Source of the DNA: Christensenella sp. UBA7703
GTDB taxonomy: Bacteria > Bacillota > Clostridia > Christensenellales > CAG-138
DNA length: 64,000 nucleotides
NCBI GenBank assembly: GCA_002482505.1
Contig: DLGD01000014.1
Location: forward strand, 79,176-143,175
Reading direction: 5' to 3'
In this document: positions 15,613-24,273 of the stretch, piece by piece
How positions within the stretch are numbered: position 1 is the stretch's first letter
How the letters are laid out: each line of letters begins with the position of its first letter
The notes under the pieces: model-generated
Told to the model about the DNA's origin: nothing
What the model saw: only the letters and a program-made list of their open reading frames with translations
Database searches by the model: none
Position numbers and translations under genes: made by a program

Positions 15613-16230
15613 ATGATCGCAATCGTAGACTATGGCGTGGGAAACCTGTTTTCGCTGAAGAGTTCGCTTGCGATGATCGGCGCGGATGCAATCGTCACCG
15701 GCAAGGAGGAAGACCTCCGCGCGGCGGATAAGATCATCCTGCCCGGCGTCGGCGCGTTTGAGGACGCGGCAAACAAGCTCCGCGCATCGGGGCTGGATGC
15801 GGTCGTGATCGAACAGGCGAACGCGGGCAAACCACTGCTCGGCATCTGCCTCGGCATGCAGATGCTCTTTGATCGGAGCTTTGAATACGGCGAACACAAA
15901 GGCCTTGGGCTGATCGCGGGGGACGTGATTGACATGCGCCCGCGGATCCCGGAAAGCTTGAAGGTGCCGCACATCGGCTGGAACGCGCTGAAGCTGACAC
16001 AGCCCGTGCACCCGCTGTTTCGCAATATTCAGGAAGGCGACTGCGTCTATTTTGTGCATAGCTTCTATGCGGCAAATTGCGAGGAGGCGACCATCGCAAC
16101 GGCGGACTATGGCGCCAAGCTGACCGCGGCGGTTGCGCGCAAAAACGTGCATGGCTGCCAGTTTCACCCGGAGAAGAGCGGCAAGGTGGGCTTAAACATC
16201 CTCCGCGCGTTCTGCGAGCAGACAGAATAA
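15613..16230 (+). CDS. hisH: Imidazole glycerol phosphate synthase, glutaminase subunit
   Basis: HisH (205 residues) is a class I glutamine amidotransferase that feeds ammonia to HisF. The nucleophile is in LLGICLGMQML (about Cys80), with His/Glu in GCQFHPEKSGKVG near the C terminus. VDYGVGNLFSL at the N terminus is typical. Only one base separates its ATG from the hisB stop. Confidence 0.97.
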   Translation: MIAIVDYGVGNLFSLKSSLAMIGADAIVTGKEEDLRAADKIILPGVGAFEDAANKLRASGLDAVVIEQANAGKPLLGICLGMQMLFDRSFEYGEHKGLGLIAGDVIDMRPRIPESLKVPHIGWNALKLTQPVHPLFRNIQEGDCVYFVHSFYAANCEEATIATADYGAKLTAAVARKNVHGCQFHPEKSGKVGLNILRAFCEQTE

Positions 16231-16266
16231 CCAAAAAACAAGAGTACAGTTAGGAATGAACGATCG

Positions 16267-16983
16267 ATGATCCTATTACCTGCAATTGATTTATACGAAA
16301 AAAAGGCGGTACGCCTCTATAAGGGCGAATACTCCAAGATGACCGTCTACAGCGAAGACCCGCCAAAGCTGGCGCAGGAGTTCCGCGAGGCGGGCGCAGA
16401 GTGGCTGCACATGGTCGATCTGGAAGGCGCACGGTGCGGTGGCACGCCAAACTTTGACATCGCGGCAAAGATCATTCGCACAAGCGGGCTCTCCGTGGAA
16501 CTCGGCGGCGGCATTCGGGACGAGGAGACCGTGCTGCGCTATCTTGACGCGGGCGTGAACCGCGTGATCCTTGGCACGGCAGCCGCCAGTAACATCCACT
16601 TTGTCGCAGACATGGTCGCAAAATACGGCTCCGCCATCGCGGTCGGGGTCGATCTGCGGGATGGCATGGTCGCGGTCAAGGGCTGGACGGAGATGACGGG
16701 GCTAAGCGGCATGGACTACTGCAAGAGCCTCGAGGAGATCGGTGTTCGCACCGTGATCTGCACAGATATCTCGCGGGACGGCGCCATGGCGGGCGCAAAC
16801 CGCGCGCTGTATGCTGAGCTTATGGCAAGCAGCAAGATGCGCTTCATCGCTTCCGGCGGGGTAAGCTCGCTGGAAGACATCCGCGCGCTCAAAGAACTTG
16901 GCCTCTACGGCGCAATCGTCGGCAAGGCGTATTATACGGGAGCGGTCAAGCTTGCAGAAGCAATCGCGGAGGCAAACGCATGA
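16267..16983 (+). CDS. hisA: ProFAR isomerase
   Basis: HisA (238 residues) is a TIM barrel catalysing the Amadori rearrangement of ProFAR to PRFAR. The catalytic aspartates lie in LLPAIDLYEKKAVRL and TDISRDGAMAGAN; phosphate sites include ELGGGIRDEE and IASGGVSSLEDI. It starts 36 bases after hisH and overlaps hisF by ATGA. Confidence 0.96.
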   Translation: MILLPAIDLYEKKAVRLYKGEYSKMTVYSEDPPKLAQEFREAGAEWLHMVDLEGARCGGTPNFDIAAKIIRTSGLSVELGGGIRDEETVLRYLDAGVNRVILGTAAASNIHFVADMVAKYGSAIAVGVDLRDGMVAVKGWTEMTGLSGMDYCKSLEEIGVRTVICTDISRDGAMAGANRALYAELMASSKMRFIASGGVSSLEDIRALKELGLYGAIVGKAYYTGAVKLAEAIAEANA

Positions 16984-17741
16984 TTACGAAGCGGATTATT
17001 CCGTGCCTAGATGTCAAGGACGGTCGCGTGGTCAAGGGGGTCAACTTCCTCGGTCTCAACGATGTCTCTGATCCGGTCAAACTCGGGCAATACTATAGCG
17101 ACAACGGCGCGGACGAACTGGTGTTTTACGACATCACCGCGAGCGCGGAAGGACGCGCGCTGTTTACGGACATCCTCACACACGTGGCGGAGACGATCTT
17201 CATTCCGCTCACGGTCGGCGGCGGCATCAACACCCTCGATGACTTTGACCGCGTGCTCAAATGTGGCGCAGACAAGGTCAGCGTCAACAGCGGTGCGATC
17301 CGAAACCCCGCGCTGATCGGCGAGGCTGCCAAGCGCTATGGCGATCAATGCGTGGTGCTCTCGGTCGACGTCAAGCGCGTGGTTGGTCAGTTTCGCGTGT
17401 TTGCCAAAGGCGGGCGCGAGGACACCGGGCTGGATGCGCTTACTTGGATCAAGCGCGGCGTGGAGCAGGGAGCAGGGGAGATCGTGCTCAACTCGATCGA
17501 TACCGACGGCGTGAAGCGGGGGTTTGACCTCGAGATGCTCTCCGCCGTGTGCGAATTGGTCAATGTGCCGGTGATCGCTTCCGGCGGCGCGGGCGGCATT
17601 CCGGATTTTGTAACGTTGTTTACCGCGCTTCCCAAGGTGGACGCGGGGCTTGCCGCCTCGATTTTCCACTTTGGCGAGGTGCAGATCAAAGACCTCAAGC
17701 AGGCGCTGCATGAGGCGGGCATACCGGTGCGGAGGGTTTGA
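16980..17741 (+). CDS. hisF: Imidazole glycerol phosphate synthase, cyclase subunit
   Basis: HisF (253 residues) is a TIM barrel that uses HisH-derived ammonia to convert PRFAR to imidazoleglycerol phosphate and AICAR. Catalytic Asp residues are in IPCLDVKDGRVVKG and NSIDTDGVKRGFD. LTVGGGINTLDDF and VIASGGAGGIPDF are phosphate-binding turns. The AICAR released connects to purine synthesis, and an IMP cyclohydrolase gene lies downstream at 19309. Confidence 0.97.
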   Translation: MITKRIIPCLDVKDGRVVKGVNFLGLNDVSDPVKLGQYYSDNGADELVFYDITASAEGRALFTDILTHVAETIFIPLTVGGGINTLDDFDRVLKCGADKVSVNSGAIRNPALIGEAAKRYGDQCVVLSVDVKRVVGQFRVFAKGGREDTGLDALTWIKRGVEQGAGEIVLNSIDTDGVKRGFDLEMLSAVCELVNVPVIASGGAGGIPDFVTLFTALPKVDAGLAASIFHFGEVQIKDLKQALHEAGIPVRRV

Positions 17742-17743
17742 AC

Positions 17744-18391
17744 ATGCTGGAGATCGAAAAACTGAAATTTGATGCAAACGGGCTGATTCCCGCGATCGTG
17801 ACCGACACCGAGACCAAGCAGGTGCTCATGATGGCGTATATGAACGCGGAAAGCCTGCGCATTTCAATGGAAGAAGGGCGCACGTGCTTCTGGTCCCGCT
17901 CGCGGCAGGAACTCTGGCGCAAGGGCGAAACCAGCGGAAATGTGCAGCAGATCGTATCGATCACGGCGGACTGCGACGCGGACACGCTGCTCGTTGAGGT
18001 GCGAAAGAGCGGCCCCGCCTGCCACACGGGATCTACGAGTTGCTTCTTTCAACCCGTTTTTGAAGGCGAAGCGGAAATAGGGTTTCAATATGAAGACCTC
18101 TTTGAGATGCTGCGCGGCAGAAAAGCAAACCCGAAGGAAGGCAGCTATACCACCTATCTCTTCGAAAAAGGGCTGGATAAAATCCTGAAAAAGGTCGGGG
18201 AGGAGACCACGGAGGTCATCCTCGCCGCCAAAGATCGCGACAAAGCAAATACGGTTTATGAAATCGGCGATTTGATGTATCATTGTATGGTACTGATGAT
18301 CGAATCCGGCATTGAACTGAGCGATATCCGGCGCGAGATGGCATCCCGCCACGTGATTGACCGCAAGGTCAAACAGGAGAAGATGGCCTAG
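17744..18391 (+). CDS. hisI: Bifunctional PRA-CH/PRA-PH enzyme
   Basis: This 215-residue HisIE fusion carries phosphoribosyl-AMP cyclohydrolase in the N-terminal half (FWSRSRQELWRKGETSGN, DCDADTLL, CHTGSTSCFF with zinc cysteines) and phosphoribosyl-ATP pyrophosphatase in the C-terminal half (KVGEETTEVILAAKDRD, a MazG-like metal site). They catalyse steps 2 and 3. I use the ATG at 17744 because GGAGGG lies 7 bases upstream; the TTG at 17738 is too close to that site. Confidence 0.95.
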   Translation: MLEIEKLKFDANGLIPAIVTDTETKQVLMMAYMNAESLRISMEEGRTCFWSRSRQELWRKGETSGNVQQIVSITADCDADTLLVEVRKSGPACHTGSTSCFFQPVFEGEAEIGFQYEDLFEMLRGRKANPKEGSYTTYLFEKGLDKILKKVGEETTEVILAAKDRDKANTVYEIGDLMYHCMVLMIESGIELSDIRREMASRHVIDRKVKQEKMA

Positions 18392-18424
18392 CGGACAGCA
18401 ACACAAACAGGAGATCAATAATCT

Positions 18425-19252
18425 GTGTTTCAACAAAACTTACATACCCACAGTATTTTCGACGATGGACAGAACACGCTGGAAGAGATGACTCTTGCGG
18501 CAAAGAAAGCCGGACTGACTTCGATTGGCTTCAGCGTGCATACGCCGATGCCGTTTGAAGATGGTTGGGGCTGGACAATCTCCAAAGAGCGTTTGCCGGA
18601 ATACAAAGCGGAAGTGCGCCGGCTGAATGAACAATATCGCGGTGTGATAGATGTATATTGCGGCGCGGAATGGGAAATGCTCTCCGACAAGGAATTCTCC
18701 GGGTATGAATACGTGATCGGATCGATGCACCATATCCTTTGGGAAGGCGAAGCATACAGCGTGGATGCGGCGGCGGAGCATTCCGCACGCTATCTGGAAC
18801 GCGTATTTCACGGCGATACCGAAACGGCAGCGGAAGCTTATTTTCAGCAGTATGAAGCGCTGGCAGCGGTGGAAGAGGTCGATATCGTCGGGCATTTTGA
18901 TTTGCTGACCAAGTTTAATGAGCAGCTTCGGCTCTATAATCCCGAATCCGCGCGCTTTCAAAAGGCGGCGGAATACGCCATGGACGCGCTGATTGCGAAA
19001 GGAAAGATTTTCGAAATCAACACCGGCGCAATCTCGCGCGGATACCGCACCACGCCGTATCCTTCGAAAACGTTGCTTGAAAAACTCCATGCGCGCGGGG
19101 CAAGGGTTACGATCAGCGCGGACGCGCACCAGACGCAGGATATTGCGTTTGGGTTTGCGGAAGCGGAGGCGCTTGCGCGCGCCTGCGGCTATCGCGAAGC
19201 GTGGCGGTTTGGCGGAACGGACTTTGTTGCGGTGCCGTTGGGAGAAGAATAA
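18425..19252 (+). CDS. hisK: PHP-family histidinol phosphatase
   Basis: The 275-residue PHP protein should dephosphorylate histidinol phosphate, the step missing from the monofunctional HisB here. Metal ligands are visible in NLHTHSIFDDG, FSVHTP, SMHHILWEGE, VGHFDLL and ISADAHQ. The predicted start is GTG at 18425, 11 bases after AGGAG. Position at the end of the his cluster supports the assignment; other PHP phosphoesterase roles are possible but less likely. Confidence 0.88.
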   Translation: MFQQNLHTHSIFDDGQNTLEEMTLAAKKAGLTSIGFSVHTPMPFEDGWGWTISKERLPEYKAEVRRLNEQYRGVIDVYCGAEWEMLSDKEFSGYEYVIGSMHHILWEGEAYSVDAAAEHSARYLERVFHGDTETAAEAYFQQYEALAAVEEVDIVGHFDLLTKFNEQLRLYNPESARFQKAAEYAMDALIAKGKIFEINTGAISRGYRTTPYPSKTLLEKLHARGARVTISADAHQTQDIAFGFAEAEALARACGYREAWRFGGTDFVAVPLGEE

Positions 19253-19308
19253 CGGCACAGATGTGCTTGCCGGAAAGGCATTCCAACCAGAACCGTCAGG
19301 AGGCTCAC

Positions 19309-20001
19309 ATGGTCTCGATTGCAGAAGCACTCTCCAGTAACACCTACCCCGGGCGGGGAATCCTGCTTGGCAGCATCGAAGGCCAGGCAGCCGTCGCCTA
19401 TTTTTTGACGGGACGCAGCGAAAACAGCCGAAACCGCGTGTTTCGTGAGGAGGAGGATTCGCTTTTGATTCTTCCTTTTGATGAGAGTAAGGTGACGGAC
19501 CCGAAGCTGATCTTCTATACGCCTGTGCGCGTTTGCAACGACACCATCGTTGTCACCAACGGAGACCACACGGAGACGGTTTGCGAGAGCTTGAAGGCGG
19601 GGCATTCGTTTCAGTATGCGATGAGCGCGCGCTGCTATGAGCCGGACGCGCCGAACTATACGCCGCGTATCGCGGGACTGGTACTACCGACGGGACGCTA
19701 TACCCTTGGAATCGTGAAAAAAGAAGAGGATGCGGTCGATTGTCGGCGAAAATATTGGAGCTATGACCCAAAGGCGAACAACGCGCACCTCATCCACACC
19801 TACCAAAGCGATGGCGATCCGTTGCCGCCATTTTCCGGCGACCCGCGCGAACTCTATATCGAGGGAACTGCGCAATCGCTTGCGGACGAGATCTGGCGCG
19901 CGCTGGACGCACAAAACCGAGTCTCGCTCTACGTGCGCTTCACCGACCTTTCGAACGGCAGGTTCACGAGTGCAGTGAAAAACGCAAGGCTGGGGGATTG
20001 A
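19309..20001 (+). CDS. IMP cyclohydrolase (PurO-type)
   Basis: This 230-residue protein matches the archaeal-type IMP cyclohydrolase family also found in clostridia: YPGRGILLGSIEGQAAVAYFLTGRSENSRNR at the N terminus and an NGDHTETV motif near residue 84. It would close FAICAR to IMP. The gene follows the his operon, whose HisF reaction releases AICAR, the precursor of FAICAR. CAGGAGG precedes the ATG at 19309; the open frame from 19201 overlaps hisK and is rejected. Confidence 0.85.
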   Translation: MVSIAEALSSNTYPGRGILLGSIEGQAAVAYFLTGRSENSRNRVFREEEDSLLILPFDESKVTDPKLIFYTPVRVCNDTIVVTNGDHTETVCESLKAGHSFQYAMSARCYEPDAPNYTPRIAGLVLPTGRYTLGIVKKEEDAVDCRRKYWSYDPKANNAHLIHTYQSDGDPLPPFSGDPRELYIEGTAQSLADEIWRALDAQNRVSLYVRFTDLSNGRFTSAVKNARLGD

Positions 20002-20023
20002 CCGCAAACCCCAAAACGCGAAA

Positions 20024-20051
20024 GCCGCTGGTTGCACGCCGGCGGCTTGTT
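20024..20051 (+). terminator. Possible terminator after the IMP cyclohydrolase gene
   Basis: GCCGCTGG and the later GCCGGCGGC can pair (GCCGC/GCGGC core) with a weak T tail. It would separate this unit from the converging HD-GYP gene. Confidence 0.35.
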
Positions 20052-20075
20052 TGCTCTCATGTTTTGGACGGAGGA

Positions 20076-21152
20076 TCAGTTCGTTTCGTAGATATGGCGA
20101 ATCTCTTCCGCACAATGGAAGAATGCATCGCACAACGCGGGGTTAAACTGTGTTCCGCACTCGCGGCGCAACTCCAGCATGCTCTCTTCGTGCGTCAGCG
20201 CCGGCTTATAAGGACGCTCATTCCGCAGCGCGTCGTAGACATCGCAGATGGCCACAATCTGCGCAGAGAGCGGAATCTCATCGCCCTTTAGTCCGTTGGG
20301 ATAGCCTTTTCCGTCCCAGCGCTCGTGATGCGAAAGCGCGATATCAGTCGTCATCTGGTAGATGCGGCTGCTTTGCAGATGCGGCAGTGTCTGCTCAATC
20401 GTTTCCACACCGATGGAGGTGTGTTTTTTGACCTCGTCGAACTCCTCTCGCGTGAGCTTTCCGGGCTTGAGCAGAATGCTGTCGGGAATGCTAACCTTGC
20501 CGATGTCGTGAAGCAGGCAGGCTTGCTGCAGCATATGGATAAAATCATAGGTCAGGCTCTGGCTGTAAACGCTGTTGAAGGAGAGCACGCTTGCCACAAC
20601 CCGGCAGGATTCACAAAGACGCTTTAAGTGGAGGCTTGCGGCTGCATCCTGCGTTTCCGCCAAGTGGACAAGCGAACTCACCGCGCCCCAAAGCACGTCC
20701 GCCGACTCGTTAAATTTCACTGCGGCTTCATCGCCCGAACTGTCCCGGCAAAGCGAAAGCTCTTTCTCGACCTCCCAGCGGCCGGTGATATCCTCCGCCG
20801 TACAACTCAAAAACAGCACCTCGCCGGTTTCCTTGAGCGTTGGGGTCATGACAATGCGAAGAAGTCGCTTATTCCCATAAGAGTCAGTCCGCCAGACTTC
20901 GCTCTCGCTCGGTCGACGGGTTTCAACGGTGTTGCGAATTTGCGTGATGGCAACCGCCGCCTCTGGCTGCGAAAGCACGCTCTCGATTGGCTGGAGCTCA
21001 ATTTCGCCGCGCGGCTTCCCCAAAAACTCGGCGTGCGCTGTGTTGACGCGGCCATAGATACAGGAATAGGACATCTGCCAAATTTGTGTTGGTATGGTGT
21101 CCATTACTACTTCCAGTGTGGCAGGCGTAATGTCCGGCGCGGTCTTCGTCAT
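20076..21152 (-). CDS. PAS and HD-GYP domain protein (c-di-GMP phosphodiesterase)
   Basis: This 358-residue cytoplasmic protein has an N-terminal PAS-like domain (about 15-130, with FLGKPRGEIE and LLRIVMTPTLKETGE) and a C-terminal HD-GYP domain. LLHDIGKVSIPDSIL near residue 220 gives the HD dyad and HHERWDGKGYPNGLKGDEIP near residue 280 the GYP motif, so catalysis on cyclic di-GMP is expected. The start at 21152 is chosen for AAGGAG eight bases upstream; an in-frame ATG at 21188 lacks one. It faces away from a PilZ-bearing cellulose-synthase-like gene, a probable target of the same messenger. Confidence 0.88.
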   Translation of the reverse strand: MTKTAPDITPATLEVVMDTIPTQIWQMSYSCIYGRVNTAHAEFLGKPRGEIELQPIESVLSQPEAAVAITQIRNTVETRRPSESEVWRTDSYGNKRLLRIVMTPTLKETGEVLFLSCTAEDITGRWEVEKELSLCRDSSGDEAAVKFNESADVLWGAVSSLVHLAETQDAAASLHLKRLCESCRVVASVLSFNSVYSQSLTYDFIHMLQQACLLHDIGKVSIPDSILLKPGKLTREEFDEVKKHTSIGVETIEQTLPHLQSSRIYQMTTDIALSHHERWDGKGYPNGLKGDEIPLSAQIVAICDVYDALRNERPYKPALTHEESMLELRRECGTQFNPALCDAFFHCAEEIRHIYETN

Positions 21153-21277
21153 GGCAAACTCCTTACATTCGGATTCAGCGTATGTCACGCAGCAACAAGA
21201 ATAGAGATCGATTTATTTCTGTATGTGATGTAATTTATCGCGAAAAAGGTGTTAAACAAATCAATATTATAGCATTA

Positions 21278-21306
21278 AGAATAATACTAGATTACATGAA
21301 AGTCAA
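21278..21306 (-). promoter_or_regulatory. Promoter of the HD-GYP gene
   Basis: On the minus strand TTGACT (21306-21301), 17 bases, TATTCT (21283-21278). A second TATAAT lies just downstream (21271-21266), so more than one start may be used. Confidence 0.55.
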
Positions 21307-21309
21307 CTT

Positions 21310-21782
21310 TACGGTTGGAAACGTGTGATATTTCTTGCTAATTTTCTACTATTGTGCCATGATGAATACAATAAGAAGAAACTATTAATGACGGTATATT
21401 ACATTGTGCATTTATCACTGTTTCTTGTGTGGTGCCGTAATATGATCTGTACAGTAAATGCTCCCGGCCAGCGTTGGTTTCTTGCGAAAAAGCAGATTCC
21501 GAGCGAGAGCGGTGCGGTGGATCTTACTTACGCCGTGAACCAGTAGCAAAGTGATGCGGATATGTGAAGGCCGAAGGGTCACGTGCAAACGCTTGATTTA
21601 GCCAAATAGCGCGGTATAAGTATGTGATACATATAGAAATGCCGCGTTGACAGGATACAAGATACCCCCTAAAATGAACCTATGGCATGATACAATTGAT
21701 TTGTGCGAAAGCAAAAAACGTGTAACGAAATTCGTCACATTGCAACCGATCGGGAACATCGAAGAAGCAGGAGGGCAAACAG
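21310..21782. other. Intergenic region between the divergent c-di-GMP genes
   Basis: The first 150 bases are AT-rich and probably regulatory. Bases about 21462-21600 turn GC-rich and have several short inverted repeats, but I could not recognise a GEMM riboswitch core or other known RNA there. A 73-codon open frame (21325-21546) has no ribosome site or recognisable product. AGGAGGG at about 21769 serves the next gene. Confidence 0.4.
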
Positions 21783-24092
21783 ATGGGCAAGCTGTTTCAG
21801 AATAAAAAGTTTCAAAACGCGATGTTCTTTTTCGCGACGCTGACATCGATCATCTATCTGGTGTGGCGCGCGGTGTTTACGTTGCCGTTTCAAAGCGGAA
21901 TCGTCGCAATCATCTTCGGTATTCTGCTCTTGGTGAGCGAGATCACCTCCGCGCTCGGCACGTTTGAACTCTATTATCGAAAAAACCGCTCCAACAAAGT
22001 CGATCTGACTTTGCCGGAGATTCCAAAGAGCTGGTATCCGGATGTGGACGTGATTGTCGCGACCCATAACGAGCCGGTCGAGCTGCTCTATAAAACCGTG
22101 AACGCCTTGACCTACATGGACTATCCGGACAAGAGCAAGGTGCATATCTATATTGCGGACGACGGAAACCGCCCGGCGATGGCAAAGCTTGCGCAACAGT
22201 TTGGTGTGGGGTATTTCCCGCTTTCGAACAATAAGGAAGCCAAGAGTGGAAATCTCAACAACGCGCTTCGCCAGACAAAGTCCCCGCTGGTTGCAACCTT
22301 TGACGCGGATATGATCGCGCGCAAGGAGTTTTTGATGGAGACGGTGCCGTATTTCTTCCTCCCGCGTATGTGGCATGAAGGGAAGACGTGGCGGCTTCGC
22401 AGTCAAGATGAGATCGACCCGAATTTCAAGATCGGCTTCATTCAAACCCCGCAGAGCTTCTACAACCCGGACTTATTCCAGTTTAACCTCTATGCGGAGC
22501 AGAACATCCCAAACGAGCAGGACTTTTTCTCCCGCGAGATCAACGTGATGCGAAACAGCTCAAACGCCGTGGCCTATACCGGCAGCAACACGGTGATTGC
22601 ACGGCAGGCGCTGGAAGAGATCGGCGGTTTTCCGACGGATACGATCACAGAGGACTTTGAAACCGGCATCAAGATTCAGAGCAAGGGCTACACGACCTAT
22701 TCTACGCTCCGCCCGCTGGCAAGCGGACTAGCGCCGACCAGCATCAAGAGCATGGTGACCCAGCGCATCCGCTGGGCGCGCGGCGTGATTCAGTCCGTGC
22801 GCAACACGAAGATGCTCACCAACAAAAACCTTTCTTTGAGCGCGCGGATCAGCTACCTGCTGTCGTATTCCTACTGGTGGTCGTTCGGGCGTAGGCTTGT
22901 GTTTACCTTCGCGCCGATCATGTTTGCGTTGTTTAACCTGCAGGTTGTCAACACGACATTCTGGGAGATCATGGCGATCTGGGGACCGCAGTATATCTTC
23001 TATACGCTCGCGATTCGCTGCCTTTCCAGCGACACGCGAAACCAGCGCTGGAACCAGATTATCGATACGATCCTTGCGCCGTTTATGGTGATTCCCGTGT
23101 TCCTCGAAACCATCGGCGTCAAGCAGCTCAAGTTCAAAGTAACCGACAAGAGCAGCAGCAAGCCGCAGGACAGCAACCTCGTGTATATCATTCCGCAGTT
23201 GATCATGCTTGGCATGTCCATCGCGGGGTTGATTCGCTATCTTGGCGGAAAATACGGCATGGCGTTGTTCTTCAGCAGCTTTATCGCGTTCTGGTTGATT
23301 TTGAACATCACAAACCTGCTGTATGCGGTCTATTTTATGATGGGACGCAAAGCGTATCGTGCCAGCGAGCGCTTTGAGGCGGAGATCCCCGTTTCACTTT
23401 CCTATGGTGGCAAAACGTTTTGCGCGACGACGAAAAATATCTCGGAAGGCGGATTCCTCTTTACATTGGCACATCCAGCCTATTTGCCGGACGACGAACC
23501 GTTGGACTTTTTGCTAAAGAGTGATCGATACAGCGCAACCGTGCGCGGCAAAATTGTCTATATCACAAGTGCAGGCAACCAATGGCTCTATCATGTGCAG
23601 CTGGTGCCGGGCATGACGGAGCAGGATACGCGGGAGTATTTGCAGCTGGTCTACGACCGGCAGCATTCCCTGCCGAAATCGATGAATATCTGGGTGACTG
23701 CGTTTGACGATCTCGTCAACAACGCAAGCCAGCGTCTGGAACGCCAGCGCTCGGAGATGCGCGCCCTGCCCCGTATCCAACTGGAGCGGGTTGTCCGCTT
23801 TGAAGAGGGGATTAGCGGGACTTTGATCGATTTCAACTTCAAGTTTGCGCTTCTGCGTGGATTGAGCGAGAGCGCGGAGAAGCTTACGCTGGCGCCGCGT
23901 GCCGGAATCCGTATTGAGTTGGAGAACAGCAACAAACCCATGACGACACCCGGCGTTGTGCTCTATCGCGTGGTCAACTGGGAAGAGCTTGCGGGCAGCA
24001 AGGCGTTTCAAACCTTGCTGGAGGACTGGATCTTTGAGTATAACCAAGGCACCGCAAAGCCCCGCCGTGCGAAAAAGCGGATGGCGATGTAG
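21783..24092 (+). CDS. Cellulose-synthase-like GT2 glycosyltransferase with PilZ domain
   Basis: The 769-residue membrane protein resembles BcsA: two N-terminal membrane segments, a GT2 domain (ADDGN near 129, TFDADMIA near 173, TITEDFETG near 287, QRIRWARG near 326), several further membrane helices, then a C-terminal PilZ domain. The PilZ signature is intact (RASER near 527 and NISEGGFLF near 552), so activation by cyclic di-GMP is expected. It should polymerise a beta-linked polysaccharide from a UDP-sugar and export it. No bcsB or bcsZ is adjacent. AGGAGGG precedes the ATG. Confidence 0.88.
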   Translation: MGKLFQNKKFQNAMFFFATLTSIIYLVWRAVFTLPFQSGIVAIIFGILLLVSEITSALGTFELYYRKNRSNKVDLTLPEIPKSWYPDVDVIVATHNEPVELLYKTVNALTYMDYPDKSKVHIYIADDGNRPAMAKLAQQFGVGYFPLSNNKEAKSGNLNNALRQTKSPLVATFDADMIARKEFLMETVPYFFLPRMWHEGKTWRLRSQDEIDPNFKIGFIQTPQSFYNPDLFQFNLYAEQNIPNEQDFFSREINVMRNSSNAVAYTGSNTVIARQALEEIGGFPTDTITEDFETGIKIQSKGYTTYSTLRPLASGLAPTSIKSMVTQRIRWARGVIQSVRNTKMLTNKNLSLSARISYLLSYSYWWSFGRRLVFTFAPIMFALFNLQVVNTTFWEIMAIWGPQYIFYTLAIRCLSSDTRNQRWNQIIDTILAPFMVIPVFLETIGVKQLKFKVTDKSSSKPQDSNLVYIIPQLIMLGMSIAGLIRYLGGKYGMALFFSSFIAFWLILNITNLLYAVYFMMGRKAYRASERFEAEIPVSLSYGGKTFCATTKNISEGGFLFTLAHPAYLPDDEPLDFLLKSDRYSATVRGKIVYITSAGNQWLYHVQLVPGMTEQDTREYLQLVYDRQHSLPKSMNIWVTAFDDLVNNASQRLERQRSEMRALPRIQLERVVRFEEGISGTLIDFNFKFALLRGLSESAEKLTLAPRAGIRIELENSNKPMTTPGVVLYRVVNWEELAGSKAFQTLLEDWIFEYNQGTAKPRRAKKRMAM

Positions 24093-24113
24093 TGGGTTAG
24101 CAGATGTGTTTGA

Positions 24114-24147
24114 CAATCCTCCGCGGATCGGTTCCGCGGGGGATTGC
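24114..24147 (+). terminator. Strong hairpin after the glycosyltransferase gene
   Basis: CAATCC-TCCGCGG and CCGCGGG-GGATTG form a long stem around a four-base loop. There is no T run, so it may be an RNA-stabilising or attenuating hairpin rather than a classical terminator. Confidence 0.5.
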
Positions 24148-24273
24148 GTTCAAAAAAGATGAGTATTGCTGTTGAATGTGCGCATTCATTCGGCGATTTG
24201 AATTTGTTTCGTCTGCGACCGGATCGTTTGATTCCTTCGCGGTCAATCTAAAGAAGAGGAGCGTGTCGATCGA

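Noticed and set aside
21325..21546. 73-codon frame before the cellulose-synthase-like gene
   Set aside because: No ribosome site, no recognisable similarity, and a composition that changes abruptly from AT-rich to GC-rich.
21462..21600. Cyclic di-GMP riboswitch before the PilZ glycosyltransferase
   Set aside because: The position was attractive, but the GEMM-I and GEMM-II core sequences were not found.
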